In this document: one piece after another, positions 43,873 through 57,040 of the stretch
Layout: each line of letters opens with the position of its first letter
Numbering within the stretch: position 1 is the stretch's first letter
Assembly (NCBI GenBank): GCA_928212115.1
Contig: CAKMRJ010000001.1
Coordinates: forward strand, 185,625,771-185,689,770
Length of the DNA: 64,000 bases
Direction of reading: 5' to 3'
Origin: Lactuca virosa
Lineage: Eukaryota > Streptophyta > Magnoliopsida > Asterales > Asteraceae
Position numbers and translations under genes: made by a program
The notes under the pieces: generated by a model
What the model was told of the DNA's origin: nothing
The model's input: the letters and a program-made list of their open reading frames with translations, nothing else
Databases searched by the model: none

Positions 43873-45754
43873 TATAACATCCTGTTTTCGGATTGTCTGT
43901 GATTAGGGTTTGTGGGCTGCAATCGGGCATGAGGAGGTCTCAGGGTTACGACGAGTTGCTAGAAGCTTAGGGCATCTCGTCACCTTTCCGTGGGTTTGAG
44001 GTTCATTGGAATCGGGGTTATATCGAGGAAGCGATGGAAGTTTGAAGTTGTGGCATGATAAGTCCCTTATTGGAGAAAGGTAGCAGATGAGTACGTTGGG
44101 TGTACATATGTGTACGCTTAGCATACTCATGTGCGTGAGTTTCAAGCAGAGCCACCTGGTACATTGGGCGTACTTGGCCCAGAGTGAAAACCCTAATTTA
44201 GGGTGAGTCCCTATATAAAGGATATGATGGCCTCATTTCTGGCCACCATTATCAGACATCAAACCCTAAGTGTGCCCTAACCCTCGTTTTAGATCGTGTG
44301 AGTGCATTTGTGAGCCTTGGAGAGTGTTTGTGTGTTCTTAAAGAGAAGAGAAGCTTTGGAGAACAAGGAGTGGGAGTCCAAGCTCTTGGATCTGAGCAAA
44401 TCTGAGTTGGGAGCTTCATATAGAGGTATAAAGCTTCAAACTTTACCACCCTTTTTGTTATGTGCATCATAGATGAGACTTTTAGGGTTTTGTCCTAAAA
44501 AGGTGGAGACTTTATGAGATCTTAAGTTCCAGAGACTAGGACCAACCCCTTTTGAGTATATTAGTGGTGTAATGTCATAAAAATCCAATCTTGGTCGTTG
44601 GAATCAAGCCATGCATGTGTTAAGAGCTTTTGAGATAAGGGAGTGAGTGTTTTGGGTGTTTGTGACCTTTCCAGCCATGCAAAGGCTTAAAGTCACTAAC
44701 TTTATGGAGTAAGAGCCATTAGGGAGTCCAGATGTGGGATTTGAGTTAATGTCTTAACCGATTAAGACCAAAGGAGTAGAAAGTGTGAATCTAGGGAGTA
44801 CGCTGAGCGTAATTTCTGTACACCCCGCGTACTGCCCCAGTGTCCCCGATGGCCAAATCTGGATTGTGAGTACGCTGAGCATACCAAGGGAGGTACGCCC
44901 CGCGTAACCTCATTGTGGACTTTTGGGTAAGTCGCATTTTGGGCCTTGAGTGTTGGGCCTGGAGTTCGGGCTTGTTGCAATAGAGTATTGGACCAGAGGA
45001 ATATATATTCGTGTTTGGGCCCTGAGTTGGGCTTGCCATTTAGTTTTGAAAATGGGCCTCGGGTGAGCCCATTGATTATTGGGCCTTGGTGGGCCCAATG
45101 GGTTTTAGGCTATAAATGTGCTGGTTAGGGGTCTTCATTTAGACCTAATTGGGTTAATTGTGGGTTTGGCTCAGAGTTAGAGGCCGGTGCGTAGCAACAG
45201 CGTTTATAGGGTCTGTTCATCATCCGAGGTGAGTCTTCTCACTATACTTTACCTAGAGTGGTATCTATGTGTGACCAGAGGGTCTTATGTGTTTATTTGA
45301 GTACTGTGATATTACTGCATTATGTCTGTGTGATTTATGTTATGTGTTATTCAGCGTTTACAGAGTTAGGACCGGAGGGTCCATAGAGTTAGGACCGAAG
45401 GGTCCATCAGAATTGTGGGACTGGAGGGTCCCACTGAGACACATTGACCGGAGGGTCTTACAGAGTTATAGCCTCGAGTGGATAATGTGTGTATGTGGTA
45501 TTTTGGGGAACTCACTAAGCTTCATGATTACCGTTTTATGTGCTATGTGTTTCAGGTTTTTCTCAGGATCGCGGGAAGGCACCGGCTCGATTGTACACAC
45601 CAGAGGAAGAGTTATGTTTGAGGATCCTGGATTATTAATTAAACAATATGGAGATGCGTTTTGTAAATTAACTAAATGAGATTTTGTGAAATGCGCTATG
45701 AGAATATTATGATTTTTAAAAAGAAAATTATGTTTGGAAATTTACGGTGTTACA
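43873..45754 (+). repeat. 3' LTR of coding-free Gypsy element (1,882 bp)
   Basis: Starts TATAACATCC (TG mutated to TA) after the polypurine tract, ends GTGTTACA before CAACT. Telobox 44188-44203, TATATAAAG 44212-44220, palindrome clusters about 44095-44170 and 44797-44905, array 45264-45470. Confidence 0.88.
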
Positions 45755-45759
45755 CAACT

Positions 45760-46001
45760 CCTCCTCGTTCTCGCACTCAGGCGGTAATAGTCCAGCGGTG
45801 CGCTACATCTGCTCCAACACCATGCCATGCTTCTAGAGCTGCTCCTAAAGATCCGTGGTAACAGTGGCAGTTGTATCGTCTGAGCTCATGTTGGCGGATA
45901 AAAGGTGGGGTCCAAAAAACGGATGTTGGCATCCCCTGGGTGTGGTTGTTTTGGCTGCCGCCCGCACCCCCGGCATTAATATTCTCCTTGGCATTTAACA
46001 T
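45760..46001 (-). pseudogene. gag N-terminal fragment of framework Gypsy
   Basis: Minus-strand frame from the presumed start MLNAKENINAGG at 46001, continuing to the insertion point of the coding-free Gypsy element at 45755-45759. The initiating position fits a leader of about 200 bases from the primer site relic at 46203. Confidence 0.6.
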
Positions 46002-46202
46002 TATCCTAATTTAGGAGGAGTTTTTAGATTCACATAACAGACTTCGGAAAGGAAAGTTCAAAAAGGTATAAACAACTATCCTACATCACTCAACACACAC
46101 CCTCCCCCCCCCCCCACCCCTTAAGAGCCTAAAGCACCTAATTGAGCCAGTTTATACTATGAGTCCGAAAACCTGCTTATGTATTTAGTTCACCCATAGC
46201 AT

Positions 46203-46215
46203 GGCTCTCATACAA
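46203..46215 (-). other. Primer binding site relic of framework Gypsy
   Basis: GGCTCTCATACAA differs at two positions from the reverse of TGGTATCAGAGCC and sits two bases from the LTR. Confidence 0.7.
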
Positions 46216-46217
46216 CT

Positions 46218-48152
46218 TGTAATGACATCATTTCTCACCTTAGTTTTTTGTTTTCTTTAATTTAAAATCATCTTTTAACACAATATAGCAATGGAAGTCT
46301 TAGAAAGTTTATTTGAAAATATCACCAACGATACTTAAAATCTTCTCAAAAACCCAACATTAAAATTTAAAGTTCATGAAACCAACAAAAAAAACAAAAT
46401 CACAAAACCAAGTGTAAATGAAACCTCACGACATGTCTAAATGGTATCATCACTAATAACAATAAAAGTAACTACCCAAAAGAGTCCCAACCTCACCAGG
46501 CCATCAAATCAAGTTATATGTACAAATTCAAGGCCAAAGCAACAAGTAAAGAAACAAGTGTCAGCAGCATCAACACAGTAAGTCAATCTCAAGTACACAA
46601 GTAAAGAAACATGCATATATCATACAAGACATTTAGTCAAATAAGCAGCCACACTACATGTTCCTACCAAACATCATTCACCGCTTGGGTTTATTAATTA
46701 TGAATAGATTAATTATTGACATTTCACTGTATTAATTATTTATATTTGACATCACTATAATTACTCCTATGTCCATCACTAACATGGGTCTAATCACCTG
46801 TAATTTCCCCCGTAGAAGACCTCGTGCGCTACTAATTATTTACATTTCATTACAATAATTATTTTTATATTTCGTCGCTATAATTATTGACATTTCACTA
46901 TAGTAATTATGTATATTTTCCATTGCTATAATTATTGACATTTCACTATAGAAATTATTTATATTTGCCTCGTTCGCTGTGTTCTCTTCTCCTACGTTGT
47001 AGGTACAGATACGTTGTGTTGTCGTGCGATAGTGGTACATTTGGTATTTCCACACTTGATCCAACGTCTACAAGTAGCCAATATCACTCCAATCCTGGTA
47101 CACCAACATGTACCCGTACCATATTTCGAAATAGTTATCTAGAAAATGTCTCGACCACACTTTGGCTTAAGCTCTTCTCCAAAGATATCCTTCCATCGCA
47201 ATATCCAAATAGGGTACACACCTAAATTCAGGTTACTACCCTTTTTACCCCCGCTATATGTATTTTCCTTTTTTATTAATCTTTAGTTAATTAATTCACT
47301 CGCATGGGGCATACATACGCCTAACCTTTCACGTTATGTATTCATGCTTGTACTTAATTTAATAATTCAAGTCATAATAGACCACAAGTAATATTATCAA
47401 ATCATGTATTTAAAACCACCACATATCATTATACAAAAGCATGTAATGAAATACATATTTTAACAGCATACTTTCTAACATGAATTTCCTAATTGCATAG
47501 AAGATAAATTATAACGGAACTATAGCATGCACAACTCTTCATTATCATAACAAATTTATTCCTCACTTCTAGCATGCACCTAACTACTCAAAACATGCTT
47601 AACTCAGCATTTCATTGCAACTAGAATATCCATTACCCTTGTTAATTTCTTTACCACAAAAATAACATGTCATGCTACTCATATTTCACACATGGTTAGA
47701 TTATATCACTACACACAACATTCTAGACCAAAAGACTTGAAACAACACATGCATATCCCAACTTATATTCCAAAAAGAAAATAGAAGAAAGACTCACCTC
47801 TAGTTCAAGATGTGTAGGGTTATAAATAGAGGAGAAGTACCTTACAACAAGAAAATTAACACCCTAAAATATTACCCAGAGTGCTTATCAGAATCAAAGC
47901 ACAAAACAAAGTAGTTTTGTTTACACCGAAACCATGTCGTGATGGGTAAGGTGCCACGTCGTGGTCCGACATTAGGTCACGACTTGGAACCGATCAACTC
48001 CCGTCACCGTGTCGTGGTGGCTAAGTGATCGTACTATGGTCTCGCTGTCAGTTACAAATCAGGAAGCCGATCATCTACTTTCACCATTCGGTATATTTAT
48101 CATTACTTATGGTTAGATCAAACTCTTATTGTCTCCTTAAAATCCCATTACA
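46218..48152 (-). repeat. 5' LTR of framework Gypsy (1,935 bp)
   Basis: Minus strand TGTAATGGG to GTCATTACA; the ends are matching inverted repeats (TGTAATG/CATTACA). Contains a splice-donor-like GAG/GTGAGTCT (plus-strand position about 47795), a TATTTATAA TATA-like box near 47823, and upstream of it a cluster of CCACGTCGTGG-type palindromes (47931-48020). An AT-rich direct repeat with AATTATTGACATTTCACTAT recurs at 46700-46965. The right boundary is inferred from the inverted repeat and expected length. Confidence 0.65.
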
Positions 48153-49736
48153 ATTCAAAAGTCATTCAAGACTAAATCATGTCCTTTAGAAAATATCTAT
48201 TAGCTTTATATCTAAGAACTTTCTTGGAATTGACCTTCCTTCTGATCAGTGCTCAAGATCAAAGCACTAACATCTATTAGAAGAGACTTTCCCATAAAAT
48301 CCTCCTTGCTAACCTCGATTTATTTCATACTACAATCATCAATTTTTCTTATAAATTTCTTCACCACAACTTGGGCTGATTTTTCGTTTCATTCCTACTA
48401 CTTGTGTCCCTAACCTAATATTCACATTAAAGAGGAAATACATCTCATCCTTTCGTAATCATGATCTACATCGTCCATTATTTATTGTTTTCTTTCTCAG
48501 CTAGAGTTTTAAATCCTCAAATCGTCAATCACTTTATTATTTTTAATCTGATCTTTTTAATCCATTCTAGACTAAGAGTAAACTCAATCCCTCTGATTTA
48601 TACTATCTTTACTATATTCCTTAATAATGACGTATTGTAGATCCAATAATTATGTTCTAATAATTTGTTTCTTTTTTATATCTTATCATGACTACGATCC
48701 TCAATCTTTTAACCATTACAAACCATGTTATCGCTAATTTGATCATATTAAGGATGTAGCTAATTCTGCCAAATCTAGGTGATACCTTTAGTATCCTTTG
48801 TAGATATCCATTATGAATCCAATCATCGTACCACTATTCCACAATTACTATGTATCATATCTCTTAGTATTACAATACTATTATCCTTCCTAAAATCTTA
48901 CGGGTTCTCTTTATACATCTCTATTGGTTTATATCTTACAAGTCTCTTAAAATCATATATATGTTTCTTTACCAGATCTTTTCTATCTGACACCAATAAT
49001 TACATGCATGTAAAGCAATTCAATTCGATTCTAGTTCTATATTCTCACTTTTGTATACAGGGTGCTACCATGACAAATTTTTCTCACCCCCTTAAAGGAT
49101 TATTTACCCTTCAATTCGCTTCCTATTTTCCTTAGAATTTTAGGTAATGATAGTATTTCTACCCATACTGGTCGATTCTAGTCAACATTTTAACATGGGT
49201 TATAGACAAATTATGTTGCAATACTTGATTTTCATAGGAATTAAACATTTCTATGCCAAACTTAATATCTGCTCCTTAATGGAGTGACAAAACTAAACTA
49301 CCTCATTTTCGATCATACATAACACATTCACCTTTAATCCTCAATGGATATAAAATGCTCAAATATACTAGGCACCATGTATACATTAGTGTGGTGCCAT
49401 GAGTTATACATTCCTCATTGAGGAATTCTTATCATGTCGTTCGTGACACACTTCTCTCCCAAACTTTATCCTCTGGAAAGTTCGTGATTTTGTCAAGTGA
49501 CAGTGAGTTCCATGTGTCTATAGTGATATGTATCCACCATTACACTACATACATAATAAACTCATATAGTGTTGAGCTTACCACTTTCTTCCCTGAATCA
49601 CAAGTTTAATGAATTCTCATTTACTATCTTTCAACATATTCCCTATTTAAGAACATAAGAGTTCAAGTCACAAGCTTTTTATTGACCTTGTATCCTTGTA
49701 CCTACGACCCATGACCAGCGCATCAAAAAGACATGC

Positions 49737-49797
<61 letters not shown>

Positions 49798-49811
49798 CAC
49801 ACACACTCTCA

Positions 49812-49878
<67 letters not shown>

Positions 49879-51391
49879 CTGATATCACAAGTCATCCCTC
49901 CCTTCACTCACATCTTGCTTCCCACACATTTGTCCATCCATAAGCTATTTTTGGAGCTTAATATTTATTCTTAGGTTTCATGAATCTATTTGACTACACA
50001 AGCGACCCTTGCCCATCTTTGGTCTCGCATCTCACTTGTACGCACCGATCTACCACTAAGCTCTTGTTAGGAGCTCAATATTCTTTCTTAGACTTTATAA
50101 ATTTATATGACCCCCATTCGTTCTTTAGCTATTCCTTGATCTCGATAAGACCTTATATATAACCTCTCAGCCAACTTCTTAGACAAATATTTACATTTTA
50201 CATAAATTTACTAACTCTCTCGTACTCACATGTACTTATTGTACAAACTGGGATACTTTCTGTAATAACTCAATCTCATTCTCTTAAATATATATACAAG
50301 GATCTGCCTAATTTATCATAACATAAATGTTGTTTTCAATATTTAGACTTAAGATGTATACTTGTATTCCTATCCACTGTCATTTCCATATGTCCCTCAT
50401 TTCATATTTTTTAATCATAACTTTCTGAAAAGAAAATTTCTACATTCCTCTGGATTGATTACTGATGTTTGTCCTTAATATGGTGTGTAACACACATTTT
50501 CCCCAACTAGTGTTTCAAATGAAAACACTTTTACTATCCTCAGATGTTAATCATAGTCTTATTACTTTCATGGAAAATTCATATCTAACCATAATTTATA
50601 CCATTTAATTTAACACTATAATTTCTCCAGTAACTTTTCCAGAAGACTATATACTCCTTTGGTGTTTCTTATACCTACAATCCATATTTTCCCAAGTTGC
50701 TACCGAATAGCGAAAATTCCTAGTAATCTCAGGATTCTAATCCTTTACTTGGATTCTAATCATACCCCATGAATAATTCCGATCTTAATATCTCCCATGA
50801 TGATGATAATACCTTGGTCATGACACATGAAATTAAAAAAAAATGTGCGCCGCACATACTTATATAAGAATGTATTTCCCTTTGACTACTCATCATAAGG
50901 CTCTAGACATGCCAGTCTAGCTACGACATTATTCCAAAGAAATCACACTTTTTTTTGTTTTACGTTAGAAATTCTCCTAGGGCTGTTCTGAAAGATTGCA
51001 CACTTTCCTTCCCTTTAGTATTCCTTACCACTCACCTTTATTATTGCTACAAAATAATCAAACTTTTAATAATTGTTAAGGACTCAATCCCTATCTAACG
51101 TTAATCGTCCTCTTTTTTGCAACTCACTTGATTGTATATAGTAAAAAATTTGATCGTAACACTTAACACGATAATAATGATGTTTTGGTCATTATACATA
51201 ACATATCCCCATCCCTATAACTCCTACTAGAGCAAATCCCTTTCTAATCCACATCTGGTAGAATTCTAGACATGAGAGTTTAACAGTTACCCGATCTTTC
51301 TCAAGGAACCACACATCTCACATTCTATAGTTTAATCCTAGGAAGATCAACCTTTGCCTAATTTGCTTAAACCACGGCTCTGATTCCAAAT
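48153..51391 (-). other. AT-rich, gene-less interior of an older Gypsy relic
   Basis: No convincing reading frame or transposon protein motif. Two (TA)n tracts (49739-49790 and 49815-49876) flank a short CA/CT-rich linker. Its right end carries a primer site relic GGCTCTGATTCCA (51376-51388), one mismatch from the expected sequence, so at least the right part is the leader of the element whose LTR follows. Confidence 0.5.
49739..49876. repeat. Compound (TA)n-(CA)n-(CT)n-(TA)n microsatellite
   Basis: TA tracts of 52 and 62 bases separated by a CA/CT linker. Frames across it read as Tyr-Ile repeats on both strands and are not genes. Confidence 0.95.
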
Positions 51392-53258
51392 TGTAACACC
51401 GTAACTTTTAAACACCATTTTATATTAATAAAAATGTGTTTTTACAAAAACTTTATAATAATTATCCGAGTTCACAACTTTTTGGTGTTATAAATAATAT
51501 CAACAACTATAGTAAAGGAGAAAAGGATTAAACAACCTTCTCTACTACTTTTTTCAGCTTCACTGGTAAAAAACTCCTTCTTCCATACCTAAGGTACACA
51601 TCAAAAACTACGTAACTTCAAAGACTTGTGATTACATGGGTTTTGACTCTATTCATAATGCCTCAAGTATATAAACTTTGTTTGACTCAATTAAAATTGT
51701 TATCCAAAACTAATTCCAAAACAAAACAAATTATCAATAAAACGGAAGCAAGTCAATCAGAACCGTCAAGGCTCAAACTCTTACGAACATACTTACATGG
51801 CTTTATTTCAAAAAAAAGAAAACGAAATCGCACAAATTCCATACATACGAAAACATGGAACTGTTATCCATTCCGAACCCAGGGGGTATCAACCTATAAA
51901 TATACAATAGGCTTAGAACTCCTGACTGGACCACACCAGCCTGTAGGGGAGTAGTTGACCCCTGAACCTATGGGGACTTAATACTTTTACATATGTATAC
52001 CACGTTGGCAACCCAACAATACTACTTCACAACGGGAGATATTTTCCAGTAGTACTTTCCAACCATGTTCAGACCTATCATGAAAACTATGAATGCATTC
52101 ATTCCAACATAATAAGGTTCATCAAGAGCAACTAAATCCAATAAATAATCCCACTCTTCATGAGTGATCCCAACTATTTTCAAACTGAATATTTAAAAGA
52201 CTCAAACGTGAAAACTCATCATGGATAATCAATGTCAAACCCCAAATCAATAATCCAGAACTCAATAAAACAATAACTAGTGATGTCATTCTTTTCTAGA
52301 AAGTTATATTCTAGATTGTTAAACATTTGGTATGATGTTATTTCGACCACTGATGTACCGTTTTCATAACGTATATAAATCAATGGGAACTCCTTGGCTC
52401 ATTGTTGTATAAGACTTGCTTGTTTACATAAAACACATCATAAAGTATTTTTCTTTACTGTTGCTATGTACCGAAAATCCACATGTACTCACCTAGTTAG
52501 TTAGTGATGACTAACTATTAATTCGGCTTTACGCCCCACGCTACTCTCTAGCCCACCACCTATATGAACCTATTCAGATAAGATATCAAGTTCCATAGAA
52601 CTTGTACGAACTTATTGTCACACTCTCTATAACACTCCTTTGTTCGATTATTAATGAAATCTGGTAACCATTAGTTACCTGAGTCATTGAGTTTCGCAAT
52701 ACAACTACTAAATAGCTTAACCCCATAAACTGTTAATTCTAATACTCACGTCAAGTCAACCTGTAATTCAGGGTTTATAACTCTCATCAACAAGATTAAT
52801 AATCTCATCATGTCGTTAGGTTTATAATATCACCATATTATAACCCAGTAGACTAACTCGGGTCATGACCCTCGCTTTATGATTATGATATCGTAAATAT
52901 CGAATAAATAGCTTACATAACGAAATAAACTGTTATACCTTGCTCTGGTGTTGATTCCTGAATGTTGATATTGGTGCGCGCTTCCTGAACTTCATGTCGC
53001 TACGTAACAGCTCAAAAATCTCGCCATGCCTTTAAAATGGGCGCTCCGTGCCTTCCGATTTCCTGTTAAATTTCCTGAATGGCAACGTACTTTTCGAAAG
53101 GCCATAACTTTCTCATAGGAATTCCATTTTCGACTATCTTTATATCCACGTAATCGTCTCAAGAATTACTTGACTTTTTTTCATTAGTTTTCTGCTAATA
53201 ATTTTTCATTTTCAGTTTGATCTCTCATTAAAAAGGTAACGATTTTTGAGTCGTTACA
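51392..53258 (-). repeat. 5' LTR of outermost minus-strand Gypsy relic (1,867 bp)
   Basis: Minus strand TGTAACGACTC to GGTGTTACA next to the primer site relic. The U3 side shares the conserved words GGCCATAACTT, TTTTCGAC and CTTTATATCCA with the solo LTR near 20615-20670. A donor-like CTAG/GTGAGTAC lies at about 52485. The 3' LTR is not in the window. Confidence 0.75.
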
Positions 53259-54201
53259 TTTGCCATATCTAGATACGTTGATTAAGTGATCAACATGAAA
53301 GGTGTTTGACATTCTCCATATTCTTAGGTTTGACCTAACACCTATCCTAAGGCTGTTTTCATAAGATTAAGTTCATTTTCAAAGTCTCTCCTAAGGATAT
53401 TTTCTTAAGTATCTGACATTATCTTTATTTTAATATTATATTGGGAAAGTTTTTCAAGTAAGTTGCTATTTTTTAACAAAAATCTCATTTTACTAAAGTA
53501 TTTTTAAACGTTTTATAATGAGTAGTAAATTTATTTGGAACTATATAGATGGAGGATCTCGTATTTTATATATTTTTTTAGCTTTGTAACCAACATGAAA
53601 TCTAATCTCTTCATCACTGTAATGATATAGAAGCTAATACATTGGCTTCACATGAACTGCAAGGGACCTCTAGTAGTGATTGGAATGTCCAATCATTACA
53701 CAAAATGTGATCTCCTAAACATATGTATTCAAGCATATGACACAATCAATCTCTATGATTTGTATTCTAATGCTAAAAATATATTTGATAGTCACTTAGG
53801 CCTCATGGTAACCCTGATTAGATTTATTACTCATTGTAAAATGTTCATAAGTAAAGAAAAAATATTGAAAAATAAAAATAATATAGCCACTTTGTGAACA
53901 TTGGTAAATAATTGAGAGAAAATAGGCTTAAAATGTAAAAAGTAGTAACTTCTTTACAAAACTGTCCTAGTATACTGTTAAAATAAACATATCATCAGAC
54001 ATTATGAAAATAACATTAGGACAGACGTTGAAAACAGACTCAATGTTATGGAGACAACCTAATGTTGTGGAGAAAACCTTGGGAAAGGAGGTAAATAGAG
54101 GAGCTTAATCCTCACAATAGCATAATTCCATTTCAACATTTCTTAGTTAGGTTATTTTCCTGATGCTTGAAGAAAAAGTCATTCCAAAAGATCCAATATG
54201 A
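53259..54201. other. Unassigned AT-rich sequence
   Basis: I see no gene, repeat family or terminal motif. The longest frame (53652-53897) has no recognisable domain. Confidence 0.5.
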
Positions 54202-55292
54202 TCTATATATCTTATACTTATAAAGCTAGCATTTTTCCTTGAATCTCATGCATTTGAAACCCCCATAAAAATTTGCCAACACCTCATGCATTTGAAACCC
54301 CCACACCCTTTCACCTTCGAAGTAATTAATCACACATAATCCCATTCCAATAAAATCACACACTCTATAAGTTCAACACCTCATGCATTTGAAACCCCCA
54401 CACCCTTTCACCTTCATTATATATGTAGTTATATTAGTACATTGTTTTTACAAAAAGTCGTCATTTGGTTGAAGATATTATGATTCAAAAGTTTTCATAT
54501 AGTTGAAGCATTCACAATCCAAATATGATGATTTGAAGAAATGGGTTATGTCGCATCAATGGTAATTGTAATATGATTTTTTCTTTCAACCAAAACAAAT
54601 GAAGCTTTTCTATTATTTCTTTATATTCAATTTCTCATTTGATCTTTATATGTGATTTGTATGTATTACTCAATCTTGAATGTGACTCTCCAAACATCAA
54701 TGTTTTGCTTGGAATATCTTTCTCATTCTTCTTTTTCAAGAAAAACATTTTGATTGCAGGTTAGTGAAGAATTGTCATCAAGTTTCTATGGTTGAATGGT
54801 GTTAAATAAAGAAAGAAGATTCAGAAAACGGATATAGGTTTTTTTTTTTGTTTGAGCAAAGTAGACGAATGTTAGTTTTTTCTTTTGATTTAAATGTATA
54901 TTTATGTAACATTTTTATTTATATATTCAACCACCCAATGTTCTTGTTTATTTTATTGTAGTTTTTCTATTTTGATTATGATTATTTTCTATTATTTTTT
55001 TGTTGGGTTATCCTACACAACATATTTACAAGACAATATTTAAAAGATAACATAATTTTTAACATTTGATATGTAATTATGATGACTTATCATGATATGT
55101 TCTTCATATGAAAGTAATATATTCATATTACTACGACAAGAATTACATATGACATTTACGAAAATATATATTATATGTGATTTGTTTAACATATATATGC
55201 ACATATGTATGTTATAAATTTATAATTAAATATCTTTATGTTTAATAATTGAAGGGATTAAAATGATGCATCAAAACCAATTATTTAGACGA

Positions 55293-55334
<42 letters not shown>

Positions 55335-55648
55335 TAAAATACACATTTCAAAGTACCGTATTCATTTGAAACTCACACTACAACTCAAGAGTTTTCTAAT
55401 TTATGTATATTTATTAGTTACAACTCAAGAGTTTTTAACTTATGATTATTAATTAGTAATCACTAATAACTTTTTATTTTCCTATCTTTTATAAGGTTGT
55501 AAAGTTTTGCTCACTAAAAACATTAATGTATTTGAAGAGATTTGTGATTTAAATATGAAAAGTTAATATAAATGTTATAATAAATGTTTTAGTGTTTTCA
55601 TGTTATTAAAAGTTGTAGTGTTTATTTTTCATATTTTTTATTATTCGT

Positions 55649-55711
<63 letters not shown>

Positions 55712-55929
55712 TTTTTTAATACAAATGTTATAATAGATGTTTTTGTATTTTTATATTACTAAAAGTTGTAGTTTATATTTTTGTTCATATATTTTGTTAC
55801 CCGTTATATATAGATTATCATACGTTTGATATATAATTTACACAATTTTAAACGGTTTATAAAATTATCAAATAATTGTATATATCACAATGACTTAAAA
55901 ATTAAAACTATAATCATCATATCATCATA
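54202..55929 (+). mobile_element. Helitron-like segment with 5' end, 3' end not identified
   Basis: Begins A/TCTATATATCTTATAC followed by TATAAAG, like the 5' ends of the two Helitrons to its right. A 41 bp direct repeat (54278-54318 and 54375-54415) carries ATGCATTTGAAACCCCCACA. Internal words CATTTGAAACTCACAC and ACAACTCAAGAGTTTT recur in the later Helitron. Contains (AAT)n about 55296-55332 and (TA)n 55651-55709. Non-coding. Confidence 0.5.
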
Positions 55930-56378
55930 TCATACTATATTATAAAGGAAACATTTTTTTCTTTCACCACATTCATTTGAAACTCCAAACTTTTCATATT
56001 TCCATACAATATGCTTAATTTATTAACTTAAATATGCTTTTAGTTGTAAACATTATTATAAATGGAAGAATTTGTAACTTATCAATATGATATAGTTAAT
56101 TTATTAACTTCAATATATAGTTAAATGAATAACCTACATTAATATATTAGATAAGCTTAAAAATTTAGTGTAAAATTTAAAACCTAAAGTAAAATATCAA
56201 ATAATGTTTAAAAAAAATTCAATATATATTTTTTAACATAGTTAAAAGAAAAACATTAAATATAATAATAATAAAAGAACCTAAATTGATGAATCGAATT
56301 AACTAAAAGGTGTCTGAAAACTATATTCTAACAATATATTTTTAACCTGCGTCGCGCAACGCGCGTGAATTCGTCTAG
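55930..56378 (+). mobile_element. Non-autonomous Helitron (449 bp)
   Basis: 5' end TCATACTATATTATAAAGG after A; 3' end is a perfect hairpin CGCGC-AAC-GCGCG (56353-56365) nine bases before CTAG (56375-56378), followed by T. These are the established plant Helitron hallmarks: A/T target, 5' TC, 3' hairpin plus CTAG. No coding sequence. Confidence 0.8.
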
Positions 56379-57040
56379 TATCTTATAATAGAAGCATTTG
56401 TCTAAGCACCACATTGATTTGAAACTCTTTTGTCCTCTCATATTCTAAAATGACTTTTCAAATGTCTATTATTAATTATAAGTATTTGATTTAGCATTAA
56501 ACGCCAAACATGTTATATAAACTCTTACATGTAAGAAGGATGTCATAAGAAAATGAAAAGAACAAATTTCAATAGGCACAATTCTTTTAGAACATATTAA
56601 CAGTGATGGAGTCCCTAAAAGAGCTCTACAAGTCAAGGTTGTGGATGAATGTATCATTTTACTCATAGTTTGATCGTGTTTGATTTTTTTCCCACTAGTG
56701 GTGTGCAATTCCAGTTGTGGTTTGCAATTTTCGAAGTTACATATGAGAACATCATCATTAGCCTATTTGCTTTTATCTCTTCGTTTTTGTTATGAATATT
56801 TCATTATGCTTTGTTTTTTCTTAGATTTTTGTTTCTTTTTATATTTACATTTGTACATGTATAAAATGTTGTTTGAACCACATATTGTATTTGATTAAAG
56901 CAATACATCTTAAGTATATTGATATGTTTCATAATTTGTATCATAAAAGCTTAATTTCAAGTCCATCGTTATAGCAAGCTGTACAAATCTTATATGAAGT
57001 GACCTAAAATGAGATTTTACAAGCCTAATAAAGTTTCTTT

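Larger units (their letters stand above)
37690..45754 (+). mobile_element. Gypsy-type element without coding capacity (LARD-like)
   Basis: LTRs 37690-39669 and 43873-45754; primer site 39673-39685 (TGGTATCAGAGCC); polypurine tract about 43859-43872; perfect target duplication CAACT at 37685-37689 and 45755-45759. The 4.2 kb interior shows no gag or pol motifs in any frame, only short random frames. LTR organisation, leader words and the pre-polypurine hairpin resemble the pol-less Gypsy element at 9158. It fits the definition of a large retrotransposon derivative moved in trans. Confidence 0.9.
26785..48152 (-). mobile_element. Framework minus-strand Gypsy element, several times interrupted
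   Basis: Right boundary is its 5' LTR (46218-48152); primer site relic 46203-46215; gag 46001-45760, 37689-37574 and 29690-28940; protease, RT, RNase H and the start of integrase at about 29070-26785. The integrase is cut by the minus-strand Copia element, and the rest plus the 3' LTR lie beyond the left window edge. Two further insertions (29704-37573 and 37690-45754) split gag. Gag and RT sequence suggest the Tekay/Del-type chromovirus group, but the chromodomain end is not visible. Confidence 0.8.

Noticed and set aside
43057..43930. Several minus-strand frames of 60-100 codons in the coding-free Gypsy interior
   Set aside because: Overlapping frames in GC-richer, stop-poor sequence without any transposon or cellular motif.
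46935..47225. A 96-codon plus-strand frame within the framework LTR
   Set aside because: Lies antisense inside an LTR, no recognisable domain, and begins in the AT-rich repeat.
48779..49135. A 118-codon frame in the AT-rich region
   Set aside because: Hydrophobic, low-complexity translation of T-rich DNA; no domain, no start context.
49679..49974. Tyr-Ile repeat proteins on both strands
   Set aside because: Translation of (TA)n microsatellites; same for frames at 57179-57430 and 57760-57969.
54278..54415. CRISPR-like direct repeat of 41 bp with a 56 bp spacer
   Set aside because: Only two copies, in plant DNA, with Helitron family words; a local duplication, not an array.
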